In this document: one piece after another, positions 1-11,195 of the stretch
Position numbering within the stretch: the stretch's first letter is position 1
How the letters are laid out: every line of letters begins with the position of its first letter
DNA from: Cymbomonas tetramitiformis
Taxonomy: Eukaryota; Chlorophyta; Pyramimonadophyceae; Pyramimonadales; Pyramimonadaceae
Assembly: GCA_001247695.2 (NCBI GenBank)
Contig: LGRX02033400.1
Location: 62,001-126,000 of the forward strand
Direction of reading: 5' to 3'
Length of the DNA: 64,000 bases
The notes under the pieces: generated by a model
What the model was told of the DNA's origin: nothing
The model's database searches: none
The model's input: only the letters and a program-made list of their open reading frames with translations
Translations under genes and position numbers: made by a program

Positions 1-73
1 GTGCGCCCGTTCATTACTCCACCCGCATATGTTCCACCGGGCATCTAGCACCTGTAATCTAGTCGCTCTAATT

Positions 74-787
74 CTACTGTTGCAATTTCTTCCGCAGGCG
101 CAATTGCTGTGCGTTAAGCAGCGGCATGTCATCAATCGACCTCTGTATGTCGCGGCGTGCTTTCTCCGTGCTGGCACGTGCGAGCTTCAATGTCAGGCGC
201 TCATGCACCCTTTGCAGCAGGTCCTCAGGGATGGGCTCTTCATCCCAGTTGCCACCCGGGTGCTCAAAGAACCGATTGCACTGAGGACATCGGCGGGCGG
301 TGCGCCTCTGGTGTTGCATGATCCGCTGGTAGCACTCCCAGCAGAGGCCAGCCCGGCAGCCGTTAAGCCGGAGCCTTCGTCTGGGGGGGGGGTCAACCAC
401 CCCCCGCTCAATCTGGTCGTTGTCAGCATCCTCAGGGTTGTACGACGAAGCGCACACCGAGCAGAACCAATTGGCGTGCCCGCAGAGGGGCAGATCGCTT
501 GGCACTGGGTCTGGGCGGTTTGCGCGCATAACATACTCCCGGAACATGGGGAGGGCGAGGATGGAGGTGTTGAGGTGCCTCCCGGTCACGGGCTCCCACG
601 TTGTGGTGTGCGTGTGCCACAGCACCTGTACGTGCAATTCCCGCGGCTGGCCTCTTTCTGCAATGGCTTGCACTGCAAGTACTTCTTCCTCGGGTCCCAA
701 CTGCAGAGCACGGTGCAAGAAGCCTTCCGCATCAGGCGGGGAAAGCAGGCGCAGGTGGTCCGAGCATGAAGTTTGAATGAAAAACAC
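74..787 (-). CDS. RING-like zinc-finger protein
   Basis: An open frame of about 237 codons with a cysteine array typical of RING-type zinc binding: Cys102, Cys109-x2-Cys112, Cys144, Cys149-x2-Cys152 and Cys167-x2-Cys170, the last pair in a CPQCNRFF context. RING domains usually recruit ubiquitin-conjugating enzymes, so a ubiquitin-ligase role is possible but is inferred from fold type only. The spacing between the second and third cysteine pairs is long (about 31 residues). The tail is charged and probably helical. The start is uncertain: the frame opens at GTG (787), the first in-frame ATG is codon 81, and a short upstream exon is possible. Like the large OTU gene near 18 kb, it has a copy of the TGAGGAGCT-TCCTCC motif in its 5' flank. 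Confidence 0.6.
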   Translation of the reverse strand: MFFIQTSCSDHLRLLSPPDAEGFLHRALQLGPEEEVLAVQAIAERGQPRELHVQVLWHTHTTTWEPVTGRHLNTSILALPMFREYVMRANRPDPVPSDLPLCGHANWFCSVCASSYNPEDADNDQIERGVVDPPPRRRLRLNGCRAGLCWECYQRIMQHQRRTARRCPQCNRFFEHPGGNWDEEPIPEDLLQRVHERLTLKLARASTEKARRDIQRSIDDMPLLNAQQLRLRKKLQQ

Positions 788-830
788 ACCAACAACTACA
801 TTCGCGCCAAGGCACCGTCAGTGCACGCGG

Positions 831-864
831 CGCGTGGCTGAGGAGCTGTCCTCCCAACGCAGCC
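831..864. promoter_or_regulatory. Shared 34-bp upstream motif with GAGGA/TCCTC stem
   Basis: This sequence lies 44 bp upstream of the RING-like gene. It reads CGCGTGGCTGAGGAGCTGTC followed by CTCCCAACGCAGCC. Near-identical copies lie upstream of the large minus-strand OTU gene, at 18335-18368, 18469-18502 and 18587-18615. GAGGA and TCCTC can pair around a 4-nt loop. Sharing by two different genes suggests a common promoter or leader element; function is inferred. Confidence 0.45.
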
Positions 865-1288
865 ACGTGCACAAAACAGCGGTGCAGGAGGTGCAACCGA
901 CATATCATTGGTCAGGCATAGCACACTGGATAATAACTTTAATTTTACGATACTACATAGTAACTTCGTCTGCAGCATACGTATTTACGATTATCCGACA
1001 CGCCACGATGGTAGACGGTAACTACTATGCTTGTATGACAACCGCGCTAACGAAGCTTGTGGTTAATCATATACACGAAGTCTTTGATAGTGCCGTTTAA
1101 AATCACGTGCCAGAAGAGAGGACGCATATCCTGCAAACACGCAGGCCCTACAAAAACACATGAACGGACGCTGTCACAGAGGCATACGCTCGAAGGCTGT
1201 GGAACCGACATCATGAAGGTACGTGCGTAACACAAGTTAATGCATTAATCAGAACTTAATGTAATAACTTAATGTAATCTTTTTTACT
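865..1288. other. Intergenic stretch, no gene seen
   Basis: AT-rich between about 900 and 1080, with a short direct repeat ACTTAATGTAAT near 1255-1280. I see no supported coding region, RNA gene or element here. Confidence 0.5.
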
Positions 1289-1603
1289 TTAGTCTTCATT
1301 CTCACTACTAGTCTCGCTAACGTAGTCATCTTCCTCCGCATCCGACGGATCAGTGATGGCCGGGATATCACCCCGCTGGCTCTCTGACTCCACAATCGCG
1401 GCATACTCGTCCCACCGTAAGGCACAGTGCCGGCCCCATTCCGCAACCGCCTGTTTGTCGTACAACCTTACCACGACGTAACCGGTCGGTGGTCTGTTTT
1501 CGTATTTTTCTGTCATAGGAGCCTTCGGGAACCTCATCCGTCGGTGCCGGGGTCCATACATGCTGTGGGTCAAATTTCACAATCTTGCCTTGAATACACC
1601 AGG
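1289..1603 (-). pseudogene. 3' part of a gene split by LTR element
   Basis: Minus-strand coding remnant. If the LTR element and one copy of its CCAGG duplication are removed, the frame arriving from 12779 continues without a stop into this segment (it then reads CIQGKIVKFDPQHVWTPAP). About 100 bp later the sensible reading moves to another frame, starting near GYVVVRLYDKQ and ending in an acidic tail (EEDDYVSETSSENED) with a stop at 1289. The change lies near an A-rich run, so a one-base indel is likely; an unrecognised intron is the alternative. I do not recognise the family. Confidence 0.5.
1599..1603. repeat. Target-site duplication CCAGG, left copy
   Basis: CCAGG directly precedes the left LTR and is repeated at 12779-12783 directly after the right LTR. 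A 5-bp duplication is normal for LTR-retrotransposon integrase. Confidence 0.95.
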
Positions 1604-2305
1604 TGTACTAGGGTACATCACGAGTCAGTACGAGAGACAGGCGTGTCAGAATGACGAGTGACAGAAATGATGACAGTCACCATCCGGAAATGATGACAGT
1701 CACCAGCATGACCGAATGACACAGGTGACTGGAAGAATTGACAAAGGTGACTGACAGAAGTGACTGACTCAAATGTGACATTTAGGATTCGATCAGTCGA
1801 ACATAACTGGAGGGAATCGAGGAGGACCTCAGTTATACAGTCACATCAGCAGATCTGTGAGTATTCAAATGAGAGACTTGGGAGGTGACAGTCAGAAACA
1901 TTTAAGTACTGATGACAGATCCCAGCTGATTGGTTGTTGCAGTCAGCAAATGACTGAACACATGAAGTGGCATGGTAAGGACGAGTTACCTTAAGTAGAG
2001 AGCTGTGCAAGCTCTCGGGGTTGAGTTTAAAATTGTCGTACATTGGCAGCCACCTCTGTGGCTGTTAGGCAACTTGACCAAAGAGTAATTTAAAAGATCC
2101 GATTCCAATATTACCCTATGGTCCCAGGACCATATTCTCTGCAAGTGTTACTTGCACCCTTGTGAGACTGGTTCAGTCCTCACAACCGAACAACATATAT
2201 GTATCATGCTTACAGCTATACATCTCCTTGTAGGACTGCTGAACTAGGTTCCCTTCCTACATTGTGTAAGTAGACTTAGAAGCTCTGAGAGAGCACCCCC
2301 GAACA
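1604..2305 (+). repeat. 5' LTR (702 bp)
   Basis: Starts TGTACTAGGG and ends CCCGAACA. Same length as the LTR at 12077-12778, with no difference noticed. The first 180 bp contain a dense cluster of TGAC motifs. Confidence 0.95.
1645..1780 (+). promoter_or_regulatory. TGAC motif cluster in LTR U3
   Basis: About 13 direct TGAC tetramers (as TGACAG, TGACTG, TGACGAG, TGACAC) and three GTCA on the other strand in roughly 135 bp. TGAC is the core bound by TALE-class homeodomain factors, and TGACG is a bZIP core. A position in the left part of the LTR fits an enhancer; the cluster is visible, the function is inferred. Confidence 0.4.
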
Positions 2306-2307
2306 AC

Positions 2308-2325
2308 TGGTATCAGCGTGGTCGC
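2308..2325 (+). other. Primer-binding site (tRNA-Met-like)
   Basis: TGGTATCAGCGTGGTCGC begins two bases after the left LTR. TGGTATCAG is the classic start of sites complementary to initiator Met tRNA in plant LTR elements; the following bases differ from the plant form. Confidence 0.8.
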
Positions 2326-2478
2326 GGTTCACGACTCGCCGTTGGTACTAGCGTTCTACAACCCTGTACCAACATAAATTTTAGCTTGAATGTTCCGCCT
2401 TTGGGCGAGGAAATCGTGTCGAACAGTTAGACACGTTCATTAACTAAAGACTTGTGCCGATAATAGAGCTCTGTGCCG

Positions 2479-3504
2479 ATGATATCGTCACGCGAGTTTG
2501 GGAGCGACTTCACCATCGGACCATCGGCGGCGTTTGCATCGGCGACGGGTTTATTGTCATCACCCATGCGCGGCGTTCCATCAGCAAGTTGCTACGGCGC
2601 GTTTGTACCATCGTTATATGCTGTGGGTGCTGGACATGTCGTACATGCCGCGCAGTACTCAGCGGAGTCGTACGTGCCAAATGCCGGTTTCTTGGCGCAG
2701 CAACAACAGCAATTGTTGTCCCTGCAACTGCAGAATTTGCAAAATCTGCGAAAGCTGAGTCATCAACACCAGCTGCTGCCGGCGCACGCGTATCATCAAC
2801 AACCACGGATGGTCGCATCGCTGTATCAAGGGTTGTCGCCGTACTGTCCGAATACCGGCTTGTTCGCTGGTACGGGTGTGCATTCCGGTGTGTCGTTACC
2901 GGTGTCACCAATGCAGCCGTGTATGTTGCATCCACAGACCTTGAGCACTGGTGCGTACGACCAGCAGCGCACGGTGGAGTTGGCTGCGTACACGCGGTGT
3001 TTGATCGCCAAGCATCGGCGCCAGCATCGGATCGCCAAACGACGTCAACAACGGTTACGACAGCAGCTGGCGCTGCCGATAAGTGGTAGTTGTTCTGAGA
3101 TTTCGACGGCTCAGTGTGTGGCTTCGCCCGATGATCCAGCAGCAGCACGCATTTCCGCTCCGGATGTCGCGGCGTCACCCAGAGGGGTGACGCTATTATC
3201 CGTAACTCCATCCGAGTTATTGGCTATGGATGACGATGCCTTCTGGGCTGCGGTGGATGCGGTTGAGGAGTCGCCGGACCCAGAGGAGGAGGATGACTTT
3301 TGGAGTTGCGATGCTGAGGTTGCTGCCGATGCTAACGTTGCTGGAGGAATGCAGCGTTCAGCATGCTCATTGTCGTACGACACGTTAGCAACAACTGATG
3401 ATGATGATGATGATGATGATAATGATGATGATGATGATGAGGACGTCACTTGCGCGCCGTGCCTCCATCACCTTCAAGGGGGGGGGGAAAGTGCGGATCA
3501 GTGA
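2479..3504 (+). CDS. LTR-element ORF, N-terminal segment
   Basis: First coding segment inside the LTR element, 341 codons from the ATG at 2479. It holds a Gln/Leu-rich stretch (residues ~75-110), a basic run near residue 180 (AKHRRQHRIAKRRQQRL, possible nuclear signal or nucleic-acid contact), an acidic segment (EEEDDFWSCD) and a poly-Asp tract. No capsid or zinc-knuckle signature is seen. At 3478-3487 a run of G's follows. After it the sensible reading continues in the next frame (GKVRISDDHGDSPPPEPP) straight into the 39-bp repeat array. The stop at 3504 therefore probably reflects a homopolymer indel, and this is the start of a much longer ORF. Confidence 0.55.
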   Translation: MISSREFGSDFTIGPSAAFASATGLLSSPMRGVPSASCYGAFVPSLYAVGAGHVVHAAQYSAESYVPNAGFLAQQQQQLLSLQLQNLQNLRKLSHQHQLLPAHAYHQQPRMVASLYQGLSPYCPNTGLFAGTGVHSGVSLPVSPMQPCMLHPQTLSTGAYDQQRTVELAAYTRCLIAKHRRQHRIAKRRQQRLRQQLALPISGSCSEISTAQCVASPDDPAAARISAPDVAASPRGVTLLSVTPSELLAMDDDAFWAAVDAVEESPDPEEEDDFWSCDAEVAADANVAGGMQRSACSLSYDTLATTDDDDDDDDNDDDDDEDVTCAPCLHHLQGGGESADQ

Positions 3505-3825
3505 TGATCATGGTGATTCGCCACCTCCAGAGCCGCCTCCGCATTCATATATAATGTGTCGTGATGGAGTGTCGCCGGCTGTCGGGCATATATCGTCATC
3601 ACACCTTGATCATGATTCCACTGCGGATATTGACCAAGTCGAATCATCACCGCTATCACCGACATGCACCGAATTATTGGCATTATCTGAATGTGCCAAT
3701 AAACTATCATCACACGATCTACTTATATGTGATATTAGCAATACGGCTGTCGGGCATATATCGACATCACATCTTGGTCATGATTCCACTGCGGATATTG
3801 ACCAAGTCGAACCATCATCAACCGA

Positions 3826-4530
3826 CGGTAGTATATATACGTGTACGCAATCATCATCAGCCGACGGTATTATACATACGTGTGTGAAATCGTCATCAGC
3901 CGACAGCAGTATATATACGTGTACGCAATCATCATCAGCCGACGGTAGTATATATACGTGTACGCAATCATCATCAGCCGATGGTATTATACATACGCGT
4001 GCGCAATCGTCATCAGCCGACGGCGAGTATATACGTGTACGCAACCATCATCAGCCGACGGCAGTATATATACGTGTACGCAATCATCATCACCCGACGG
4101 TATTATACAAACGCGTGTGCAATCGTCATCACCGACGGCAGTATATATACGTGTACGCAACCATCATCAACCGACGGTAGTATATATACGTGTACGCAAT
4201 CATCATCAGCCGACGGTATTATACATACGCGTGTGAAATCGTCATCAGCCGACGGCAGTATATATACGTGTACGCAATCATCATCAGCCGACGGTAGTAT
4301 ATATACGTGTACGCAATCATCATCAGCCGATGGTATTATACATACGCGTGCGCAATCGTCATCAGCCGACGGCAGTATATATACGTGTACGCAACCATCA
4401 TCAGCCGACGGTAGTATATATACGTGTACGCAATCACCATCAGCCGACGGTATTATACATACGCGTGTGCAATCGTCATCAGCCGACGGCAGTATATATA
4501 CGTGTACGCAACCATCATCGGCCGTACATG
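3826..4530 (+). repeat. 39-bp coding tandem repeat (~18 copies)
   Basis: Repeats encode the 13-residue unit SSSADGSIYTCTQ with variants (GIIHTRVQ). Most of the array stays in one frame; small length changes near 4020-4030 and 4128 shift it. Each unit carries TATATATACGTGTACG. Confidence 0.9.
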
Positions 4531-7500
4531 CTACTTCGCCTTCAGTCTCGGCACCGACTGCATGCACCGATGAATCATCGACGGTCTCGTCAGCGATGCA
4601 TACAACAACGTCGTCAGTATACAGTTATTTCAATGATTCAGCTGATTCATCATCGTTATTATCTTTGGCTGCATTCCCCGTGTTCGCCCTTGGGTCATCA
4701 TCAGCCGTACATGCTACTTCGCCTTCAGTATCGGCACCGACTGCATGCACCGGTGAATCATCCGCTGCCCCGGCTGCCCAACGCGCACTATGTGCGGCCG
4801 CCGCCCCGGCAGCCCAACGCGCACTACGTGCGGCCGCAGCCCCGGCAGTGGCTGCCCCGGTAGCCCATGGCGCATGCAGTGCGGTCGCTGCCCCGGTAGC
4901 ACATGGTGCATGCAGTGCGGCCGCTGTCCCGGTAGCCCATGGCGCATACAGTGCGGCCGCTGCCCCGGTAGCTCGCGCAGACCTCGCTGCTCCTACATCT
5001 CGTGCGGACCTCACAACGCATGGCGCATACAGTGCGGCCGCTGACCCCGCAGCCCTTGGCGCATGCAGTGCGGCCGCTGCCTCCGCAGCCCTTGGCGCAT
5101 GCAGTGCAGCCGCTGCCCCGGTAGCCCATCACGCACTATATGCAGCCGCTATCCCGGTAGCTCATGGCGCATGCAGTGCGACCGCTGCCCCGGTAGCCCA
5201 TCGCGCATGCAGCACGGCCGCTGCTCCGGCAGCCCAACGAGCACTATGTGCGGTCGCTGCTCTGGGAGCCAATCGCGCACGCGGTGCGGCTGCTGCCCCG
5301 CAGTGCGGTCGCGGCAAGGTGCCTCATAGCTGCAGGGCTGATGGCTGCATGGCCCAAGCGCAGTCACCGCAGCCCGGCGAGGTGCCTCAAAGCTGCATGG
5401 CTGATGGCTGCACAGCCGAGGCGCAGCCCCCGCAGCCCGGCGAGGCGCCCCATGGCTGCATGGCTGATGGCTGCATGGCCCAAGCGCAGTCACCGCAGCC
5501 CGGCGAGGTGCCTCATAGCTGCATGGCTAATGGCTGCAAAGCCAAGGCGCAGCCTCCGCAGCCCAGCGAGGCGCCCCATGGCTGCATGGCCGAAGAGCAG
5601 TCACCGCAGCCCGGCAAGGTGCCCCATGGCTGCATGGCCGATGGCTGCATAGCCGAGGCGCAGCCCCCGCAGCCCGGCGAGGCGCCCCATAGCTGCATGG
5701 CTGATGGCTGCATGGCCCAAGTGCAATCACCGCAGCCCGGCGAGGTGCCTCATATCTGCATGGCTGATGGCTGCAAAGCCAAGGCGCAGCCTCCGCAGCC
5801 CAGCGAGGCGCCCCATGGCTGCACAGCCGAGGCGCAGCCTCCGCAGCCCAGCGAGGCGCCCCATGGCTGCATGGCCGAAGTACAGTCACCGCAGCCCGGC
5901 GAGGTGCCCCATGGCTGCATGGCCGATGGCTGCATAGCCGAGGCGCAGCCTCCGCAGCCCAGCGAGGTGCCCCATGGTTGCATGGCCGATGGCTGCATAG
6001 CCGAGGCGCAGCCTCCGCAGCCCGGCGAGGTGCTTCATGGCTGCATGGCTGATGGCTGCATGGCCGAAGTGCAGCCTCCGCAGCCCGGCGAGGTGCCCCA
6101 TGGCTGCATGGCCGATGGCTGTATGGCCCAAGCGCAGTCACCGCAGCCCGGCAAGGTGCCTCAAAGCTGCATGGCTGATGGCTGCAAAGCCAAGGCGCAG
6201 CCTCCGCAGCCCAGCGAGGCGCCCCATGGCTGCATGGCCGAAGTGCAGTCACCGCAGCCCGGCGAGGTGCCCCATGGCTGCATGGCCGATGGCTGCATAG
6301 CCGAGGCGCAGCCCCCGCAGCCTGGCACGGTACCCAGCAGCCGCATGCCTCATAGCTGCAGGGCTGATGGCTGCATGGCCGAGGTGCAGCCTCTGCAGCC
6401 TGGCGCAATGCCCTGCGGCTGCACAACCAGGGCGCTGTCCCAGCAGCCTGGCGCGAGGGCCAGCGGCTGCACCACTGAAGCACAACCTCCGCAGCATGGC
6501 ATGGCGCCCAGCAGCTGCATGGCTGGGACGCTGCCTATGCAGCCTAGCACGACGCCCAGTGACTGCACGGCCGAGACGCTGCCTCAGCAGCCTAGCATGG
6601 CACCCAGCGGCTTCATGCCCGAGGCGCAACATGTGCACCCTGGCGCGGCGCCCAGCGGCTGCACGACTCTGGCGCCGTCTCTGCAGCCTAGCGCGTTACC
6701 CAGCGGCGGCACGGGTGAGGCGCTGCTCCCGCAGCCTGGCACGGCGTCCAGCAGCTGCATGTCCAAAACGCAGTCTCCGCAGCCTAGCACGGTACCTAGC
6801 AGCTGCACGCCCGAGGCGCAACATGTGCATCCTGGCGCGGCGCCCAGCGGCTGCGCGATGGATGCGTCTTTTGGGTGGACGTACGCGGACCTCCTTTACC
6901 CGAAAGGCAAATGGTACCCGATGGACACGGAGCCAATTGAGCTGCAGCCGCCCACGGCAGTGAGCTGTCCCAGCAGCGGCGCTGAGCCGCGGCCGCCTAC
7001 GGCAGCGAGCTGCCCCAACAACGGCGCTGAACTGCGGCCGCCCACGGCAGCCAGCTGCCCCAGCAGCGGCGCTGAGCTGCGGCCGTTCACAGCAGCGAGC
7101 TGCCCCAGCAGCGGCGCTGAACTGCGGTCGCCCACGGCAGCGAGCTGCCCCAGCAGCGGCATTGAGCCGCCCACGGCAGCGAGCTGCCCCAGCAGCAGCG
7201 CTGAGACGCGGCCGCCCACGGCAGCAAGCTGCCCCAGCAGCGGCGCTGAGCCGCCCACGGCAGCAAGCTGCCCCAGTAGCGGCGCTGAGCTGCGGCCGTC
7301 CACGGCAGCGAGCTGCCCCCGCAGCAGCGGCGTTGAGCTGCGGCCGCCCACGGCAGCGAGCTGCCCCAGCAGCGGCGCTGAGCTGCGGCCGCCCACGGCA
7401 GCGAGCTGCCCCAGCAGCGGCGCTGAGCCGCAGCCGCTCACGGCAGCGAGCTGCCCCAGCAGCGGCGCTGAGCTGCGGCTGCCCACGGCAGCGAGCTGCC

Positions 7501-8460
7501 CCCGCAGCAGCGGCGTTGAGCTGCGGCCGCCCACGGCAGCGAGCTGCCCCAGCAGCGGCGCTGAGCTGCGACCGCCCACGGCAGCAAGCTGCCCCAGCAG
7601 CGGCGCTGAGCTGCGGCCGCCCACGGCAGCAAGCTGCCCCCGCAGCAGCGACGCTGAGCTGCGACCGCCCACGGCAGCAAGCTGCCCCCGCAGCAGCGGC
7701 GCTGAGCTGCGGCCGCCCACGGCAGTGAGCTGCCCCCGCAGCAGCGGCGCTGAGCGGCGACCGCCCACGGCAGCGAGCTGCCCCAGTAGCGGCGCTGAGC
7801 TGCGGACCACGACGCAGACGCGAGGCTCAAGGTGCACGGTAAGCTGCACGACTGATAGCTGCAGAGTTGAGGTGCAGCCCCGGCAGGCGCTGTCCCCACA
7901 GTCGACGCAGCCGCTGCCCCCGCTGCCGACGCTGCCGATGCAGGCGCTACCTCAGCAGCTAGCACCGGCGCTGCCCTACGAGCGGCCCACGCTGGCGCTG
8001 ACCCCGCTGCCGATGCAAGCGCTGCCCCCGCTGCCGACGCAGGCGCTGCCTCAGCAGCTAGCATCCGTGCTGCCCCAGCTGCAGCAGCCCACAGCAGCAA
8101 GCTGCCTCAGCAGCAGCACAGAGCCCCAGCCATCACCGGAGCTGCCACAGCAGCCCACTTCGGAGCTGACCCAGCAGCCAGCGCAGGTGCTGCCCCGTCA
8201 GCCCACACCGGTGCTGCCCCACGAGCAGCCCACGCCGGCGCTGTCGCACAAGCAGCCCACTTCGGAGCTGACCCAGCAGCCAGCGCAGGTGCTGCCCCGT
8301 CAGCCCACACCGGTGCTGCCCCACGAGCAGCCCACGCCGGCGCTGTCGCACAAGCAGCCCACTTCGGAGCTGACCCAGCAGCCAGCGCAGGTGCTGCCCC
8401 GTCAGCCCACACCGGTGCTGCCCCACGAGCAGCCCACACCGGTGCTGCCGCACGCACGAG
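4130..8460 (+). CDS. LTR-element ORF, giant repeat segment
   Basis: Central part of the element's long ORF, open for about 4.3 kb. In order it encodes the end of the 13-residue Ser/Thr array, an Ala-rich array (about 4760-5310, units like GACSAAAAPVAH), a Cys/Met/Gly array (about 5325-6345, units like PHGCMADGCMAEAQPPQPGE), a degenerate version to 6880, a unique patch (about 6860-6950, WTYADLLYPKGKWYPMD), a 15-residue array PPTAASCPSSGAELR (6950-7800), and Pro/Gln/Leu-rich arrays with a 102-bp unit (8150-8460). Near 8455 a small indel shifts the true reading into the next frame. Function is unknown; the composition resembles low-complexity structural or adhesive proteins. Confidence 0.5.
5325..6345 (+). 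repeat. 60-66-bp Cys-Met-Gly coding repeats
   Basis: About 16 imperfect units coding roughly 20 residues each, built from HGCMADGCMAEAQPPQPGEV and variants, many with two cysteines. Insertions and deletions are mostly in multiples of three, suggesting past selection on the frame. Confidence 0.85.
6950..7800 (+). repeat. 45-bp coding repeats (PPTAASCPSSGAELR)
   Basis: About 19 copies of a 15-residue unit. The same unit reappears at 10735-11195, so the array was duplicated or extended within the element. Several units are shortened or lengthened by whole codons. Confidence 0.9.
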
Positions 8461-10110
8461 ATGCCTACGCCGGAGCTGCTGCCGGAGCTACAACAGCCCA
8501 CTTCGGAGCTGACCCAGCAGCCAGCGCAGGTGCTGCCCCGTCAGCCCACACCGGTGCTGCCCCATGAGCGGCCCACGCCGGTGCTGCCACAACGGCCCAC
8601 TTCGGAGCTGACCCAGCGGCCCACGCAGGTGCTGCCCCGTCAGCCCACACCGGAGCTGCTCCATGGGCAGCCCAAGCCGGTGCTGGCACAGCGGCCCGCT
8701 TCGGAGCTGGCCCAGCGGCCCACGCAGGTGCTGCCCCGTCGGCCCGCACCGGAGCTGCTCCATGGGCAGCCCACGCATGCGCTGCCTTCGCTGCCGATGC
8801 AGGCGCTGCCCCCGCTGCCGACGCAGGCGCTGCCTCAGCAGTTAGCACCTGCACTGCCCCAGCGGCGGCGCGGAGCTGCAGCTGCCCACAGTAGTGAGCG
8901 GCCCCAACAGCAGCACGGAGCTGCAGCTGCCCACGGTAGTGAGCTGCCCCGGCGGCGGCGCGGAGCTGCAGCTGACCACGGCAGCGAGCTGGCCCAGCAG
9001 CAGCGCGGAACTGAGGCCGCCCACGGCAGCGAGCTGCTCCAGCAGCAGCACGGAGCTGCAGCTGCTACCGGCATTGAGCCACCCCAGCAGCAACACGGAG
9101 CTGCAGCTGCCACCGGCATTAAGCCGCCCCAGCAGCGGCGCGGAGCTGCAGCTGCCACAGGCAGCAAGCTGCCCCAGCGGCGGTGCGGACCTGCAGTTGA
9201 CCACGGCAGCGAGCTGGCCCAGCAGCAGCGCGGAACTGAAGCCGCCCACGACAGCGAGCTGCCTCAGCAGCAGCACGGAGCTGCAGCTGCCACCGGCATT
9301 GAGCCGCCCCAGCAGCGGCGCGGAGCTGCAGCTGCCACCGGCAGCAAGCTATCCCAGCGGCGGCGCGGAGCTGCAGCTGACCACGGTAGTGAGCGGCCCC
9401 AGCAGCAACGCGGAACTGCAGCCGTCCACGGCAGCGAGCTGCCCCAGCAGCCAATGCCCGTGCTGCCACAACAGCCATCACTGGAGCTGCCCCAGCAGCA
9501 GCACGGAGCTGCAGCTGTCCGCGGCAGCGAGCTGCCCCAGCAGCAGCACGGAGCTGCAGCTGCCACCGGCATTCAGCTGTCCAAGCAACCGCGTGGAGAT
9601 GTGGCCGCCCATGGCAGCGAGCTGTCCCAGTGGCAGCGCGGAGCTGCAGCTGACCACGGCAGCGAATTGCCCCAGCAGCGGCACGGAGCTGCAGCCGCCA
9701 CCGGCATTGAGCCGCCCCAGCAGCGGCGCGGAGCTGCAGCTGTCACCGGCATTCAGCTGCCCCAGCGGCGGCGCGGAGCTGCAGCTGCCCACGGTAGTGA
9801 GCTGCCCCAGCGGCGGCGCGGAGCTGCAGCTGTCCACGGCAGCGAGCTGCCCCAGCAGCCCACGCCGGTGCTGCCACAGCAGTCCACTTCGGAGCTGACC
9901 CAGCAGCCCACGCAGGTGCTGCCCCGTCAGCCCACACCGGCGCTGCCCCATGAGCAGCCCACGCATGCGCTGCCTTCGCTGCCGAGGCAGGCGCTGCCCC
10001 CTCTGCCGACGCAGGCGCTTCCTCAGCAGCCTTACGCAGCACCCATCGGCTGGCCGCCCGAGGATCAGCGTCCGCAGACTGGCACAATGCCTATGTCTAG
10101 AGGCTGTACA

Positions 10111-10530
10111 GTTGAGGTGCAGCCCCGGCAGCCAGGCATGACCAAGAAGCAGTCCCTGCAGACCGGCGAGGGGTCCCATGGCTGCATGGCTGAAGGCTGC
10201 ATGGCCAAGGCGCTGCCCTTGCAGCCCGGCGAGGTGCCCCATAGCTGCATGGCTGATGGCTGCAGAGTTGAGGTGCAACCCCGGCAGCCAGGCATGACCA
10301 AGAAGCAGTCCCTGCAGACCGGCGAGGGGTCCCATGTCTGCATGGCTGAAGGCTGCACGGCCAAGGCGCTGCCCTTGCAGCCCGGCGAGGTGCCCCATGG
10401 CTGCATGGCTGATGGCTGCAGAGTTGAGGTGCAGCCCCGGCAGCCAGGCATGACCAAAAAGCAGTCCCTGCAGACCGGCGAGGGGTCCCATGTCTGCATG
10501 GCTGAAGGCTGCATGGCCAAGGCGCTGCTC
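10111..10530 (+). repeat. 156-bp coding tandem repeat
   Basis: Units start near 10111, 10267 and 10423 (GAGGTGCAGCCCCGGCAGCC) and encode about 52 residues each, including PGMTKKQSLQTGEGSH. Confidence 0.85.
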
Positions 10531-10734
10531 TCGCTGCCGATGCAGGCGCAGCCCACACCGGAGTTGCCGCACGAGCAGCCCACGCCGGAGCTGTTGCACG
10601 CTTAGCCCACGCTGGCGCTGCCCCACGAGCAGCTCACATCGGCATTGCCGCACGAGCAGCTCACACCGGCGCTGCCCCACGAGCAGCCCACGCAGGCACT
10701 GTCCTCGCTGCCAAGGCAGGCGCTGCCCCCAGCG

Positions 10735-11195
10735 AGCTGCCCCAGCAGCGGCGCTGAGCCGCGGCCGCCCACGGCAGCGAGCTGCCCCCGCAGCAGCGGC
10801 GCTGAGCTGCGGCCGTCCACGGCAGCGAGCTGCCCCAGCAGCGGCGCTGAGCCGCCCACGGCAGCGAGCTGCCCCAGCAGCAGCGCTGAGCTGCGGCCGC
10901 CCTCGGCAGCGAGCTGCCCCAGCAGCGGCGCTGAGCTGCGGCCGCCCACGGCAGCGAGCTGCCCCAGCAGCGGCGCTGAGCTGCGGTCGCCCACGGCAGC
11001 AAGCTGCCCCGGCAGCAGTGCTGAGCTGCGGCCGCCCTCGGCAGCGAGCTGCCCCAGCAGCGGCGCTGAGCTGCGGCCGCCCACGGCAGCGAGCTGCCCC
11101 AGCAGCGGCGCTGAGCCGCGGCCGTCCACGGCAGCGAGCTGCCCCACTAGCGGCGCTGAGCTGCGGCCGCCCACGGTAGCGAGCTGCCCCAGCAT
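10735..11195 (+). repeat. Second array of 45-bp PPTAASC repeats
   Basis: About ten copies of the unit found at 6950-7800, in the frame that leads into the terminal RING-like segment. Confidence 0.85.

Noticed and set aside
1846..2043. 65-codon minus-strand ORF in both LTRs
   Set aside because: Present only because the LTRs are identical; no domain and no conserved start context.
3826..4530. CRISPR-like array
   Set aside because: Units are contiguous with no unique spacers and they code for a repeated peptide; the genome is eukaryotic. The same holds for the 104-bp array.
3826..11195. Long antisense and alternate-frame ORFs in the repeat region (for example 6896-7849, 9478-11220 and 5527-6483 on the minus strand)
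   Set aside because: They mirror GC-rich tandem repeats with codon-multiple periods, which keep all frames open. Only the plus frame links to unique sequence at both ends.
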